Below, one piece after another: positions 7,402 to 19,696 of a DNA stretch of 34,808 nucleotides. Position 1 is the stretch's first letter, and each line of letters opens with the position of its first letter. Below the pieces are notes generated by a model. That model did not search any database, was not told the DNA's origin, and saw only the letters and a list, made by a program, of their open reading frames with translations. The position numbers and the translations under genes were made by a program. The stretch comes from an uncultured Clostridium sp. (GTDB lineage: Bacteria > Bacillota > Clostridia > TANB77 > CAG-508): positions 1 to 34,808 of the forward strand of contig CAMNND010000001.1 of assembly GCA_946545035.1 (NCBI GenBank), read 5' to 3'.

Positions 7402-8679
7402 ATGGCTGGAGATTATAAAGTATGTAGTAAATGCGGCCGTTCATTAAAAGAAACAGAATTTTTTAAAATGAAAACTGGCAATCGTTGTGATCTTTGTAAA
7501 GATTGTCTTTGTCAATATATAGATAACCGCAAGCCAGAAACCTTTAGATGAATCTTAGAAATGTTTGATGTTCCTTATATTGAAAAAAAATGAACTCAAA
7601 TAACTAATGAACGTTATAAAAAGAATCCAGGTAAATTTGGTCCAAAATCAGTAATTGGTACTTATTTGCGGACAATGAATATGATGCAATATAGAGACTT
7701 TCATTATTCTGATTCCGATAATCCAGAAGATAATGCGGCCACCGCACCAGTAGCTAAAACAGAAATTGATGAAGAATATGAAGCAAATCTACTCCAACGT
7801 TTAGAAGCTGGAGAAATTACTCAAACTCAATATGATACCTTAACAAAAAAGAATGCAGTTAAATATGGCACTGATTTAGATGAAAATGGCTTTATCAAAG
7901 GATTAGAAACACTTCCTTTTCAACCAGAAGGAGCTCTTTCAATGCCCGAACCTGAGCCTGAACCTCCGCAAGAGCAGACGCCGCAATATCAATTTGATCC
8001 TACATATTGAACAGATCAATTAGATGATAAAGATATAGACTATTTAATGCTTAAATGAGGTACAGTTTACACTCCTGAACAATGAATTAAAATGGAAACA
8101 ACTTACAATAAATATGCTCAAGAATACGATCTTAATGTTGACCGAGAAGAAGTTCTTAAAAAAATGTGTAAAACTTCTCTTAAAATGGACGAATGCTTAG
8201 ATGCGGGTGATGTAACAGGTTATAAAAATTTAGCCGCAGTTTTTGACCAACTCCGCAAGTCAGGCAAATTTACAGAAGCTCAAAATAAAGATGATAAACA
8301 GCAAGTTCTTTCTTCTATTGGAGAATTAGTAGCACTTTGTGAGCAAGAAGGTGGCATTATTCCAGCCCTTCCTCAATACGACCCAGACCAATATCCGCAA
8401 GATAAAATAGATTTTACTCTTAAAGATCTTAAATCTTATACTTATTCTCTTGTTAGTAATGAACTAGGTCTTGGAGACTTAATTGAATCTTATATTGAAA
8501 AACTTGAAAAATCAGAAGAAGATTCAGTTGATCTTAACGCGGGGCTTGTTACATCTGCGGAAGAGGCTGCGGATGAAGAACTTACAGATGACGAAGCAGA
8601 AGAGTGGCAATATTTTCTTGAAAATGAAATTGAAGCAGAAGGTGAAATGCTTGCACGATTCTTGGATGGAGAAGTATAA
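7402..8679 (+). CDS. hypothetical N-terminal zinc-ribbon protein with acidic C-terminus (code 4)
   Basis: ATG at 7402; joins track ORFs 7666 and 8092 in one frame; CSKCGRSLKETEFFK...CDLCKDC. Confidence 0.65.
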
Positions 8680-10424
8680 TGGCTTTAAGAGATATTTTAC
8701 AAGCATCTAATAGACGAAAAGAATTAGATAGTGACGCGATTAAAGAGGAAATACACAATCATCTAGATCAATATAGAGAATTAATTGCTTATTGACGAGT
8801 ATATCCTGATAAATTAGTTGATTATTATTTGTCTCTTGGAAATCCTTATAATTTTAAATTTATTTTTTATCAAAGATTATTCTTGCGGGCGCTGTTCCGG
8901 CATAAATATGTCTATGCCACTTTCGTGCGAGCCTGGTCTAAATCATTTATGTCAGTTATGGCTCTAATGTTAAAAGCTATTCTCTATCCTGGAGCTAAAT
9001 TATTCACCGTTGCAGGCGGTAAGCAACAGTCTGCGGAAATCCTTTCAGGTAAAGTATTAGAAATTTGCAAATTAATTCCTGCAATAGAGAGAGAAATTAT
9101 TTGAGACACGCGCGGTACTCGAGCTCGAACAGCACAAACTAAAGATAGTGTTATTTATACTTTTAGAAATGGTTCAACACTAGAAAATATTGCGGCATCT
9201 GAAAAAACTCGTGGACGTCGTTTTAATAGTGGTCTTATGGAAGAATGTGTAGGTATTGATCAGGATATTCTTAATGAAGTTCTTATCCCTACTCTTAATG
9301 TTGACCGCATGGTTCAAGGTCAAACTGATTCAAACGAACAGTTAAATAAATCTCAGATTTTTGTAACTACTGCGGGCTACAAAAATACATACAGCTACGA
9401 AAAATTAATTGAGATTCTTTGTCGATCTGTTGTGCGGCCAAAGGATGCAATTGTTCTTGGTGGTAGCTGACGAGTTCCTGTTATTTTTGGACTTTTAGAT
9501 AAAAACTTTGTGCGGGACCTTAAAATGGATGGTACATTTAATGAAGATTCTTTTGAACGCGAGTATGAGTCTAAATGAACCGGTGATATTGAATCAGCTT
9601 TCTTTAGTTCAGATAGATTTGATAAACAGCGTAAAATTAACATGCCAGAATGAAAATATTCTAATAAAACATCAAAAGATGGATATTATATAATGGGTGT
9701 TGACGTTGGTAGATTTGGTTGTACTACTGAAGTAGTTATTATCAAAGTAACTCCAGGTGCGGGCGATATTCCGCGCAAACGTATTGTTAATATTTATTCT
9801 TTTGATGAAGAACACTTTGGTTTACAAGCACTTAAACTTAAACGACTATTTCAACAATATAAATGTCGTGTAGCTGTAATCGACGGTAATGGTTTAGGTG
9901 CGGGACTCGTAGACATGCTTACAATGGATACTATCGATCCTGACACAGGTGAAACACTATATAATTGAGGCGTAATGAACGACGAAGATAATAAATATCG
10001 CAATATGAAAACTGATGATACTATAACTGATGCGATGTATATTATGAAAGCTAATCAAGTATTAAATTCTGAAATGTACGCTTATTGTCAGTCAGAAATT
10101 AATTCAGGTAGAGTAAACTTTTTAGTAGACGAGTCTATTGCAAAAAATAAATTATTGTCTCAAGCACAAGGTAAAAAAATGAGCCAGTCTCAGCGTGCAG
10201 ATTATCTTATGCCTTTTGTACAAACGAGTATTTTAAAAGACCAAATGCTTAATCTTGTATACGAAAATGATGGTGCGCATATTATTTTAAAACAAGCTTC
10301 AAAAAAGATTAAAAAAGATAAGTTTTCTGCATTAATTTATGGTTTATATTATTGTAAATTACAAGAAGATAGTCGTTCAAAGAAACGTAAACGCGATATA
10401 TCAAAATTTATGTTTTTTAATTAA
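8679..10424 (+). CDS. terL: terminase large subunit (code 4)
   Basis: Walker-A-like FVRAWSKS, nuclease motif YYIMGVDVGRFG, VAVIDGNGLGAGLVD; joins four track ORFs; TAATG overlap with previous gene. Confidence 0.9.
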
Positions 10425-10507
10425 AAATTTGGGGTCAAAATTTATTAATAGGTATTCTGTAAAACCATATACAGTGAATAAGTAAGTTTTATTGAAAGAG
10501 GAATATT

Positions 10508-10864
10508 ATGATGAGTTCAGCAATGGAAGTTAAAATTCACAATATTTTAACTGATTATGATGTTCCTTTTGAAGAAGAATATGAATTTGATGATTTAATT
10601 GCATCAAGTGGTAGACACTTACGTTTCGATTTTGCCGTGTTTACAGAGGATGGTGAGCTAGATTTTTTAATTGAAGCTCAAGGGAAACAACATTATACCG
10701 CAGTAAATAAATTTGGTGGGTCTAAAGGTGTTGAACGGCAAAAATATAATGATATACAAAAACGAAAATATTGTTTAGACCATAATATTAAATTAATTTG
10801 CATTCCTTACTATGATGAATCGCGAATTAATTTTGATTATATTATGCGGGCGGCTGGATATTAA
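10508..10864 (+). CDS. free-standing homing-endonuclease-like protein (Vsr-like/EDxHD fold)
   Basis: LRFDFAVF...FLIEAQGKQHY...GGSKGVERQKYNDIQKRKYC...IKLICIPYY pattern. Confidence 0.65.
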   Translation: MMSSAMEVKIHNILTDYDVPFEEEYEFDDLIASSGRHLRFDFAVFTEDGELDFLIEAQGKQHYTAVNKFGGSKGVERQKYNDIQKRKYCLDHNIKLICIPYYDESRINFDYIMRAAGY

Positions 10865-10877
10865 GGAGGTCGAGCAT

Positions 10878-12443
10878 TTGAGTGATACAAAAGATTTTCG
10901 TTTAATTGCTTCAAACGAAACTGCGCGTCCTTCTATAGACTTTAATAAAATGCGAATTGATCAAAAATTATTTAAAGATGATGTTACTTTAAATACGTCT
11001 ATTTTTGATAAACGTAATCGTCGTAAAGTTAGAAAAGAGGATGTTTATAGGGCTCTTGAACGACAAGATATAAAAGAACTTAGGGCAATTTCAAATTATT
11101 TTTTCCTTAGAAGTGGTATTTATTCACGATTATGTCGTTATATGGCTTATCTTTATCGATATGATTGAATGATAACACCTGTGCGTTATGATGATAAAAT
11201 TAAAGATGAAAAAGTTATTGAAGGTTGATTAAAATCAGTAGCTTATCTTGATAATTGTCGTTTAAAGAAAAATTTTGGTGAAATCGCATTAAAAGTTATC
11301 AAAAATGGTTGTTTTTATGGATATAAAATAGAGCAGAAAAATGCTTGCTATATCCAAGAATTGCCAATTGACTATTGCCGCAGTCGTTTTAAGTATAATA
11401 ATTTACCAATCGTAGAATTTAATGTTAAATTTTTTGATGATAAATTTTCTGACACAGAATACCGCATTAAAGTTTTAAAAATGTTTCCTAAAGAATTTCA
11501 GCAAGCTTATATTAAATATAAGCATAATACTTTAAAGAAAGATCATAATGGTGACACTCTTGGATGATTTGCTTTAGATGCGGGGGCTGCTTTTAAATTT
11601 AATCTTAATCATAGTGATATTCCTCTATTTTTATCAATTGTACCAAAATTAATTGATCTTGAGGATGCACAAGATTTAGATAAGAAGAAGATGGAACAAC
11701 AACTTATTCGTCTTATTATCCAAGAGATGCCAATTGATAAAAATGGTGATCTTATCTTTGATGTAGATGAAGCTCGAGAATTGCATAAAAATGCAGTTGG
11801 TATGCTGGGTGGTGCTATAGGAGTAGATGTTTTAACTACGTTTGCGGATGTACATGTAGAAGATCTTTCCGATAAAGGTAATATGTCTGCCGCGGACCAA
11901 TTAGATAAAGTTGAACGTACAGTTTATAATGAAGCTGGCGTTAGCCAAATGCAATTTAATACAAGTGGCAATTTAGCTCTTGAAAAATCTATTCTTAACG
12001 ATGAAGCCACTATGACAAATCTTCTTCTTCAATTTGAGGAATTTGCTGAAAGTTTATTACGAATTTTCAACAAAAATCCGAAGCGTCTAAAATATCAAGT
12101 ACAGATGCTTCCTACTACTATTTATAATTATAGAGATCTTTCCAAGCTTTATAAAGAGCAAACACAAATTGGATTTTCCAAATTATTACCTCAGATTGCT
12201 CTTGGAGAATCTCCAAGTACCGTACTTGCAACTGCGATATTTGAGAATCAAATGATGAAGCTTGATGAGATATTTACTCCTCCGCAAATGTCTTCTACCA
12301 TAAGCAAAACTCAACAGTCTGGTGGCGGGAATGGGAACAAGACTAGTAATGAACCATCAGCGGGTGAGCAAGGTGGCCGTCCAGAGCTACCTCAGGACGA
12401 AAAGTCCGATAAGACTATCGCAAATGAAGAATCACAGGGTTAA
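10878..12443 (+). CDS. portal protein (code 4)
   Basis: AAGGAGGTCGAGCA TTG start; position after terL; portal-like sequence; joins four track ORFs via TGA. Confidence 0.75.
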
Positions 12444-12461
12444 TGAAGGGAGGTAAGATAG

Positions 12462-13850
12462 ATGGCATTAAAGAATAAATCCGAGGTAAATATGATTCAA
12501 GGCCCCGAGTTCATTAATCTTGAGCCTCTTGATGTTAACCCTTTGATGCAAAAATGCGAAATTAAAGTCTTTTATTTAGGTCACAATCGGAATGGCTCTT
12601 ATATTAACCGTGAAACCGCCTTAGAAATGTCTAAAACATTGCGGGGAACCCCAATTGTTGCGGCATTTAACAAAGATAAAGAAGATTTTGGCGATCATGG
12701 ACATGTAATGCATATTGAGGATGGAGAAGTTACTTTCTCTGTTAAGACCATTCCTTATGGCTTTGTTTCACCTGATGCAGAAGTTTGATTCCAAAACTTT
12801 ACAGATACAGATGAATTTGACAACAAAGTTGAACGTACCTATCTAATGACAACGGGTTATCTCTGGTCTGGTCAATTTGAAGAACTCACCAAGGTAATTA
12901 ATGAAGGACAGCCGCAATCAATGGAGCTAGATTCCAGCTCACTTCAAGGACATTGGGCGACTGATAATAATCTTGGTGTAGATTTCTTCATTATTAATGA
13001 CGCAACTTTCAGTAAGTTGTGCATTCTTGGGGACAATGTTGAGCCCTGCTATGAAGGAGCTTCTGTAACGTCTCCAGAGGTCAGTAAGAATTTCAGTAAA
13101 GATACTGATTTTCAACAGACCCTATTTAGCATGATGAACGACTTACAAACAGCTCTTAATAGTAAAGGAGGGTTGAACATGTCTGAAAATGAATTACTTA
13201 ATGAATCTGCGGAAAATGCTGAGACGCAGCTTGAGCTCGAGCATGCGCTAGAAACCCCTACAGACGAGACTGCTGATGAAGAGCTCACATCTGTAGAAGA
13301 AGAGTTCGTTGAAGCAAATTCTGCTGATGATACCGATACAGTTGCTGAAACTGTTGAGGAAACAGTTAATGATTTTGTTGAGAAAAAGGAAGAAGAAGAT
13401 GAATCTGACGACAAGGACGAAGACGAGTCTAATGAAGCTGATGATGAAGACGATGATGATAAAAAGAAGCCTAATAATCAGCATTCCTTAGAAGAATTTG
13501 AAGCTTTACAAGCAGAACTTGAATCTCTTCGCGCAGAGATTAAAGAACTTCGTGAGTTTAAGCTCAATGTAGAAAATCAACAGAAAGACGCTTTAATTGC
13601 ATCTTATCATATGCTTTCTGATGAAGATAAGGCTGAGGTTATTGCTCATAAGTCTGAATTTAGTCTTGATGAAATTAAAGCTAAATTAGCTGTTATTTAC
13701 GTTGAAAAGAACGTTAATTTCGACATGATTGACGGTCAAGAAGAGGTAGAGGATAATGATCCTGCTCCAGCAATGACTTTCTCTCTAGACGAAGAAGCAT
13801 CTGAGGGCGTTCCTGCTTTCATTGAAGCGCTTCGTCATACAGTTAAATAA
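12462..13850 (+). CDS. prohead protease/scaffold fusion (code 4)
   Basis: N-terminal LRGTPIVAAFNKDKEDFGDHGH typical of head-maturation proteins; C-terminal acidic coiled region; precedes capsid gene. Confidence 0.7.
13179..13850 (+). CDS. nested scaffold protein from internal start
   Basis: in-frame ATG with AAAGGAGG 7 nt upstream. Confidence 0.5.
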   Translation: MSENELLNESAENAETQLELEHALETPTDETADEELTSVEEEFVEANSADDTDTVAETVEETVNDFVEKKEEEDESDDKDEDESNEADDEDDDDKKKPNNQHSLEEFEALQAELESLRAEIKELREFKLNVENQQKDALIASYHMLSDEDKAEVIAHKSEFSLDEIKAKLAVIYVEKNVNFDMIDGQEEVEDNDPAPAMTFSLDEEASEGVPAFIEALRHTVK

Positions 13851-13867
13851 TTAAAGGAGGTTGTAAT

Positions 13868-14362
13868 ATGGCTATTACAATTAAGCGTGATGGTTATGGC
13901 CAAGTAGAGCCAAATCATCTCTCTGCTCCTCGTGATGGTCGCGTCTATGCGCAGCTTCCTGCCGCTGAGGATATTGAAGTCCTTGAGAACGGCATGTTCG
14001 TTAAATATGACTACGCCGCAGGTGAAGTCAATTTTGACGGCGACGGCGCTTGGATGCTCGTTTATAACGAGGAAAAGCTCTATGATGAGCGTCATCAGAT
14101 GCATAAAGATTGGGCTCAAAAAGTTGAGGATTCTTATGATGGTAAGATCTATCCTCGTGTTTTTGGTGTTGTAGCTGGTGACATTTTTACTACTAATACT
14201 TTTGCAAACAATACTGAACTTAAAGTTGGGGATGACGTCACTCCTGGTGCTGACGGCTTCTTAGCAGTTGGTTCTGAAGGCGATGTTGTATTCCGTGTTG
14301 TCAAAGAATATACTCTTCCTGATGGACAGCCTGCGGTTAAGTTACAGTGCATTAAGGCTTAA
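13868..14362 (+). CDS. candidate head decoration protein
   Basis: between scaffold and capsid; AAAGGAGGTTGTAAT ATG; optimised codons. Confidence 0.5.
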   Translation: MAITIKRDGYGQVEPNHLSAPRDGRVYAQLPAAEDIEVLENGMFVKYDYAAGEVNFDGDGAWMLVYNEEKLYDERHQMHKDWAQKVEDSYDGKIYPRVFGVVAGDIFTTNTFANNTELKVGDDVTPGADGFLAVGSEGDVVFRVVKEYTLPDGQPAVKLQCIKA

Positions 14363-14379
14363 TTGAGAGGAGGAATAAG

Positions 14380-15447
14380 ATGGAATATAATGATCTTCGT
14401 GAGTTAGCTCGTATCGCCGTTAAGGCTGATCCTACCGCTCCTACCGCTTATTCTTTCGGCAATGAGTCTTATACTCTTGACCAAGTTAATGCTGCTCTTG
14501 CCACTGAATTTCAAAAGCTAGCTGGTACTTATCGTGATTATCGTGAAAATAAGAATATCATCTTCCGTCTAATCGAAGAGACTATTGATGAGGTTCTTCC
14601 TGCACGCGTTGAGCAACAGTATGCTCAATTTGCAGAGGTTCGTAATGTTGCTCAGGGCGACAAAGCTATTTTCCGTATGCGTGTTACCGAAGCCGCACGT
14701 AAGCGTGCTAAGACTTTCGTTACTCGTGTTGGTCTAGCTGGTCGTTACGAAGTCTTCATGCTTGATGGTAAGAGTCTTGAGGTTGGAACTGCTGCTATTG
14801 GTGGAGCCGCTCGCATCGGCTTCGAGGAAATGCTCGATGGCCGCATTCAGTTCTCTGAGCTTACCAGTCTTGTAATGGAAGGTATGGACGAGTTCATTTA
14901 CCGTGAGATTGCTAAGGCTCTTGAAGCTGTCGTTCAGGGTCTTCCTCGTTATCAGCGTGCTGAAGTTGCAGGCTTTGACGAGGCTACCATGGACGAGCTT
15001 TTAGCTATTGCTGATACTTATGGCCGCGCTGCAATTTACTGCACATTTGAATTTGCGGCCAAGATGCTTCCACAACAGAATTGGGTTTCTGATGATATGA
15101 AGAATCGTCTTTGGGCAGATGGTTGGCTAGGCAATTATAAGGGTCATAACGTTATTATTCTTCCTCAGTCTGTTGTTGACGAGACTAATAAGGAGAAAGT
15201 AATTGATCCTGCTCAGGCTTATATTATGCCTATTGGACAAGACAATAAGCCTGTTAAGATTGTCTTTGAAGGACCTACCGCAGTTCGCACCGTTGAAGAT
15301 AATGATGACTGGAGCACCGATTTCCAGACTTACAAGAAGTTTGGCGTTGCTACCTTCTTCACCAACTTTATTTTTAGTTATCGTAATACCGATCTCGTTA
15401 AAGCGACTCGTACACATAATCTTCCTGCTGAAACTGTTAATCCTTAG
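14380..15447 (+). CDS. major capsid protein (HK97-fold, predicted)
   Basis: position after scaffold, size 355 aa, strong RBS, optimised codons, followed by terminator. Confidence 0.8.
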   Translation: MEYNDLRELARIAVKADPTAPTAYSFGNESYTLDQVNAALATEFQKLAGTYRDYRENKNIIFRLIEETIDEVLPARVEQQYAQFAEVRNVAQGDKAIFRMRVTEAARKRAKTFVTRVGLAGRYEVFMLDGKSLEVGTAAIGGAARIGFEEMLDGRIQFSELTSLVMEGMDEFIYREIAKALEAVVQGLPRYQRAEVAGFDEATMDELLAIADTYGRAAIYCTFEFAAKMLPQQNWVSDDMKNRLWADGWLGNYKGHNVIILPQSVVDETNKEKVIDPAQAYIMPIGQDNKPVKIVFEGPTAVRTVEDNDDWSTDFQTYKKFGVATFFTNFIFSYRNTDLVKATRTHNLPAETVNP

Positions 15448-15561
15448 ATAGAACCAGGCTCTGAAACCTCTGGAACTAACAATAGTACAAGTGGAAGACC
15501 CGATCCAGATAGCTTATTCTTAGATCCATAGGAATCAGCGTCTGAACATTAATTTAATTAT

Positions 15562-15598
15562 AGGGAGAGGGACTTAAAACTCCCTCTCCTTTTTTTAT
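15562..15598 (+). terminator. rho-independent terminator after capsid gene
   Basis: GGGAGAGGGACTTAAAACTCCCTCTCC followed by T7. Confidence 0.9.
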
Positions 15599-15621
15599 TA
15601 AAGAGATAAAAGGAGAAAATA

Positions 15622-16179
15622 ATGGGTATTGTTAATGATACAACTTTAGTACCTGTGCGCAATATGGTTAATCATCGAGTAGTTTATACAATTCCAGAAG
15701 AACACCGACGCGTAGTTTTTGAAGCATTTCAAGAGAGAAAAATTCCTGCAAAAGAACTTCGTGCTCTTAATTATACAGTTGGTGGAAGTATTTTATTAAA
15801 GAACTATCTTTGTGTTAAAAGTGCTGATATGCGCGCAGAATTTAATATACCAAGCGATCAAATTGAATACGATTGGACAGAAAAAGATATACAGCACGTT
15901 TTACTTAGTAATGACTCTCCTATTGAGCAATTAGAAGATGCTTTAGATTTTGCTCCACAAGGTATTCGAGAAATGATTGTTGATTATGCAGTTGAATGGA
16001 AAATTCCTGATTCAAATCGTAGAAAAGTAATTTCTAAGATGATGAATTTAAATATAGATGAAATGATTAAGTTTGCAGAAATGGTTGAAGAGAGTAATGA
16101 TACTGTTCCTCAAAATACTCATCGTCGTTTAAGTGATAAGCCTGCTACTAGTAGAACTGGACGACGTTTACAAAATTAG
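15622..16179 (+). CDS. hypothetical head/neck protein
   Basis: RBS AAAAGGAGAAAATA ATG; TAG-TAA stop. Confidence 0.65.
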   Translation: MGIVNDTTLVPVRNMVNHRVVYTIPEEHRRVVFEAFQERKIPAKELRALNYTVGGSILLKNYLCVKSADMRAEFNIPSDQIEYDWTEKDIQHVLLSNDSPIEQLEDALDFAPQGIREMIVDYAVEWKIPDSNRRKVISKMMNLNIDEMIKFAEMVEESNDTVPQNTHRRLSDKPATSRTGRRLQN

Positions 16180-16199
16180 TAATTTAGAAAGGAGAGGCA

Positions 16200-16697
16200 A
16201 TGTCAGAAGAAACTCCTTTAAATACTTCTTTTGAAGAGATGTATGATTTCTTTCTTGCGGGGATTACAGACGATATGTTTATGGAAATGACAAAAGAAGA
16301 TACAGATGCATTATTAGAAGAAATTCTTTTGGCCGCATTACCTCATTTTGAATTTCCTAGAAAAAATATTTTTGATCTTGATTTAACAAATAAAACATTT
16401 GGTGATAAATTAACTCAAGAAGAAATGATGATAATTCGTCAATATATGATTAGTGAATGAATTGGCTATCAACTTGCTAATATTGATTTAGTTAAACAAA
16501 AGTATAGTGGTAGTGATTTTAAATTTACTTCACAGGCTAGTCATTTAAAACAGTTAGTTACGCTTAAAAAAGAATATGAAACTAAAGGTTTTCATTTACA
16601 ACGATTATATAATCGTCGCAAAAGATTGAAAACGGGAGGCTATGGCTCTACTTTTGCTAGGGTCATGGATATATCTGATAAACATTATTATGATTAG
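16200..16697 (+). CDS. hypothetical (code 4)
   Basis: GAAAGGAGAGGCA ATG; one internal TGA; TAG stop. Confidence 0.6.
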
Positions 16698-16998
16698 TGT
16701 TTATGATGTTGAGGTAGATAATGCAACAATTCGCCGCAATTTAAAACGTTTACAATCTCAAACTTTTAAATTACTTCCTATGCAAGAAGAAGGTGAAGAT
16801 TGTAAAAAACCTCTTGAAACTATTATTCTTGAACTTTTAGGGATGCAGGGACTTTTTTCTACTTTAGATCCTTTAGTAACTTTAATTTGTAAATTACAAG
16901 GATTAAAGGAAATTGATGGGGATGAAAATTTTATGCTTTATCGTCGCACTATTTTTGAATGTTGTGGACTATTAGATAAAGTAGCTGAATGTTTTTAA
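16690..16998 (+). CDS. hypothetical (102 aa)
   Basis: ATG overlaps previous gene's end; TAA stop. Confidence 0.5.
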   Translation: MISVYDVEVDNATIRRNLKRLQSQTFKLLPMQEEGEDCKKPLETIILELLGMQGLFSTLDPLVTLICKLQGLKEIDGDENFMLYRRTIFECCGLLDKVAECF

Positions 16999-17014
16999 AG
17001 AAAGGAGCGGCCAA

Positions 17015-18193
17015 ATGTCTCTAAAAACATTAAGTGCAAGATTACAATATAATGGCGGAGATAGGCTCGGCCGCATTAACCTACAAAAATTACGAAGTTT
17101 GCGAGCAGCATTAGGAGATGATTATCAATCTCGCTTAATTAAAACCCCTAAACGTGAAGCATGACCTTGTTTAATTAATGATGATGTTTCTGGTTTAAAA
17201 CCCGATTATGATAAAAAGATTATTTCTGTTGAATATGATGCGGGACTTGAGCCAGGGGATGTTTTTGAATGTCTTGATGATGGAACTCATTGGATGATAT
17301 ATCTTCCAAGATTAACAGAAACGGCTTATTTAAGAAGTTCTATTATTCGATGTCGTTACACAATGACAATAGACGACGAAGAATATTGAATTTATTTTCA
17401 AGGTCCTACAGAAACAGACCTCCGTTGATTTATTAAACGAGGAATTAATATTAATGAATTAAATCTTTCTGGTACCATATATATAAAATTAAATGCGCAA
17501 ACGAGAGCATTTTTTGAACGTTTTACACATATAAAAGTAGATAATCATATTTGGGAAGTTCAAGTTACAGACAGCATTTCTGTACCAGGTATTCTTGAAA
17601 TAGAAGTGCAAGAATATTATGACAATCCAATTGCGGAACTTCCTGAAATTAAACGTGCTATGAATACGGATGATAGTGTTATCATTGGAGAAACACTAGT
17701 CCCGCAAGATTCTACTATAGGATATTATATTCCAAAAGAATATCTAAATAGTGATTATTCTTGAGAAGTTCTTAATAATCCAAGAGTACAGATAGTTGAA
17801 GTTATGAATGATGGTAATATGTGTAAAGTACGTATACATGATGGCGCAGTTGGATCTTATATTATTAAGTATGGCGATTATACTTTAGAGTCAACAATTG
17901 ATTGAAAACGTGAATTTATAGAAGGTCCTACAAAAGTAGCACCATATGGTTTTTATACATATCGAGCAAAAAATGACAATGTTGTTTTTTCAATTGATAA
18001 TGTGGCAGTTGCTAAAATAATTAACCAAGACGGTAAATATTGTAAAATTGAAATTATTACTGGCCGCAAGAGTAAGTTTAATTTAACTTGTGCTTTTGAA
18101 GAAGATGGAGAACAACAACAAATAATCGTACCTATTACTATTGGATCATTTACAGGAGATAAAAATGAAAAAGACCTCGGCCTTGTTAGCTAA
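17015..18193 (+). CDS. hypothetical structural/connector protein (code 4)
   Basis: AAAGGAGCGGCCAA ATG; continuous with several TGA=Trp. Confidence 0.6.
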
Positions 18194-18788
18194 AAATTTT
18201 AAATCAACTTTTTTATCCTGTGAAACCGATCAAGAAACTATTTGGCGGCGACTCTTTGTCGAGAGTCGCCCTTATAGCGATAAATTGAAAAAACTTTTAG
18301 TAATTAATACTGCGGATTGTCTTGATGAAGAACAAATTCAATATCAAGAAATTATTGATAATATTAATCTTCAAGATTTAAAAGATAAACAATATTTAAA
18401 AAATGTTCCTAAATTAGAATTTGGTGAGCATGAAGAAGTAAAAGCGTATATTCTTTTAGAATTTGATGATTTTATTCCAACTACTAATCCACATTATAGA
18501 GATTGTACAATTACTTTTTCAATTATATGTCATCTTGACTATTGAGAATTAGATGATTACAAACTTCGCCCATATCAAATTGCTGGATATATAGATGGAA
18601 TGTTAAATGAAACAAAGTTATCTGGTATTGGTACTCTACGATTTTTGGGTGCAAATGAGATTGTAATGAACGAATATCTTGGAGGTATTGTCCTTCGTTA
18701 TATAGCTACTCATGGTAGTGGAGATGATAGTGAAACTCTTGATCCTACTTTACCAGCCCCGCAAGATTTAGGCGGAGGAGCCTGGTAG
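18165..18788 (+). CDS. hypothetical tail-completion-like protein (code 4)
   Basis: AGGAGATAAAA ATG; one internal TGA; TAG stop. Confidence 0.55.
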
Positions 18789-18798
18789 GTGATTAAAA

Positions 18799-19569
18799 AT
18801 GGGGATAAAAGGAAATAAAGAAAAATTAGGATTGATTTTATCAGGACAATCCTTATTGGTTGAGGATATGAATATATTTGTTACTCAGCCTAAAATAAAA
18901 GATATTGTTTTATTTGGAGAAGATGATTTTTTAACAAGTATTCAAATTTTAACCAATATAGAACAATTCAATCAAATGATAAAGCAGGGTAATTCTGAAT
19001 TAAACATGATTTCAGATTTCCAATTATTATTGATTTTGATGGAGGAAGATTTTACAATAAAGAAAATGCTTAAAGAATTATTTTCTTTAATTTTTCCAAA
19101 TTATATTGTAAAAATAACTGAAAATAGTATAGATTTTTTAATTGAAGACTCTTCTAAAATTGTAGGACGCATTACTCCTTTTAACTTTGAAAATTTACAA
19201 ATAGTATTAAATGATGCCTTTATTCCGCAAGGAGATAATGAAAGAGAACCTGATTATAATCCTGCAAATGAAGCTGCACAAAAGATTGCAGAGAAAATTA
19301 AAAAGGGACGTCAAAAGGTTCATCAACAAAAAGCGGCTTCAGAAGGTCCGCATTCTGTTTTTGCAGATTATTGTTCTGTCTTATCTATTGGAATGCATAT
19401 GGATATAAATATATTTTTTTCTTATACACCATTTCAATTATATGATGCTTATAAAAGATTTTTTAGCAAAGAACAATCTGATTTTTATATGAGAGTTTCT
19501 TCTATGCCTTTAATGGATACATCAAAAATGGAAACCCCTCCTGAATGAAATCGTAATTTATATCAGTAA
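18799..19569 (+). CDS. hypothetical (256 aa, code 4)
   Basis: TAGGTGATTAAAA ATG; one TGA near the C-terminus; TAA stop. Confidence 0.55.
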
Positions 19570-19696
19570 TTCGCTGATGCCTTGATCAGCTAATTATAAG
19601 AGATTTTTTAGAAAGCGCGAAATTCTAAAATATCACAAAAGAAAAGACTGTATACATTTTTTTCTATTCGTTTTTTGAGACAAAGGAGGTCCGCTT

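Noticed and set aside
13112-13484. Antisense Ser-rich and Ile/Phe-rich ORFs
   Set aside because: Mirror image of the acidic scaffold codons; no RBS.
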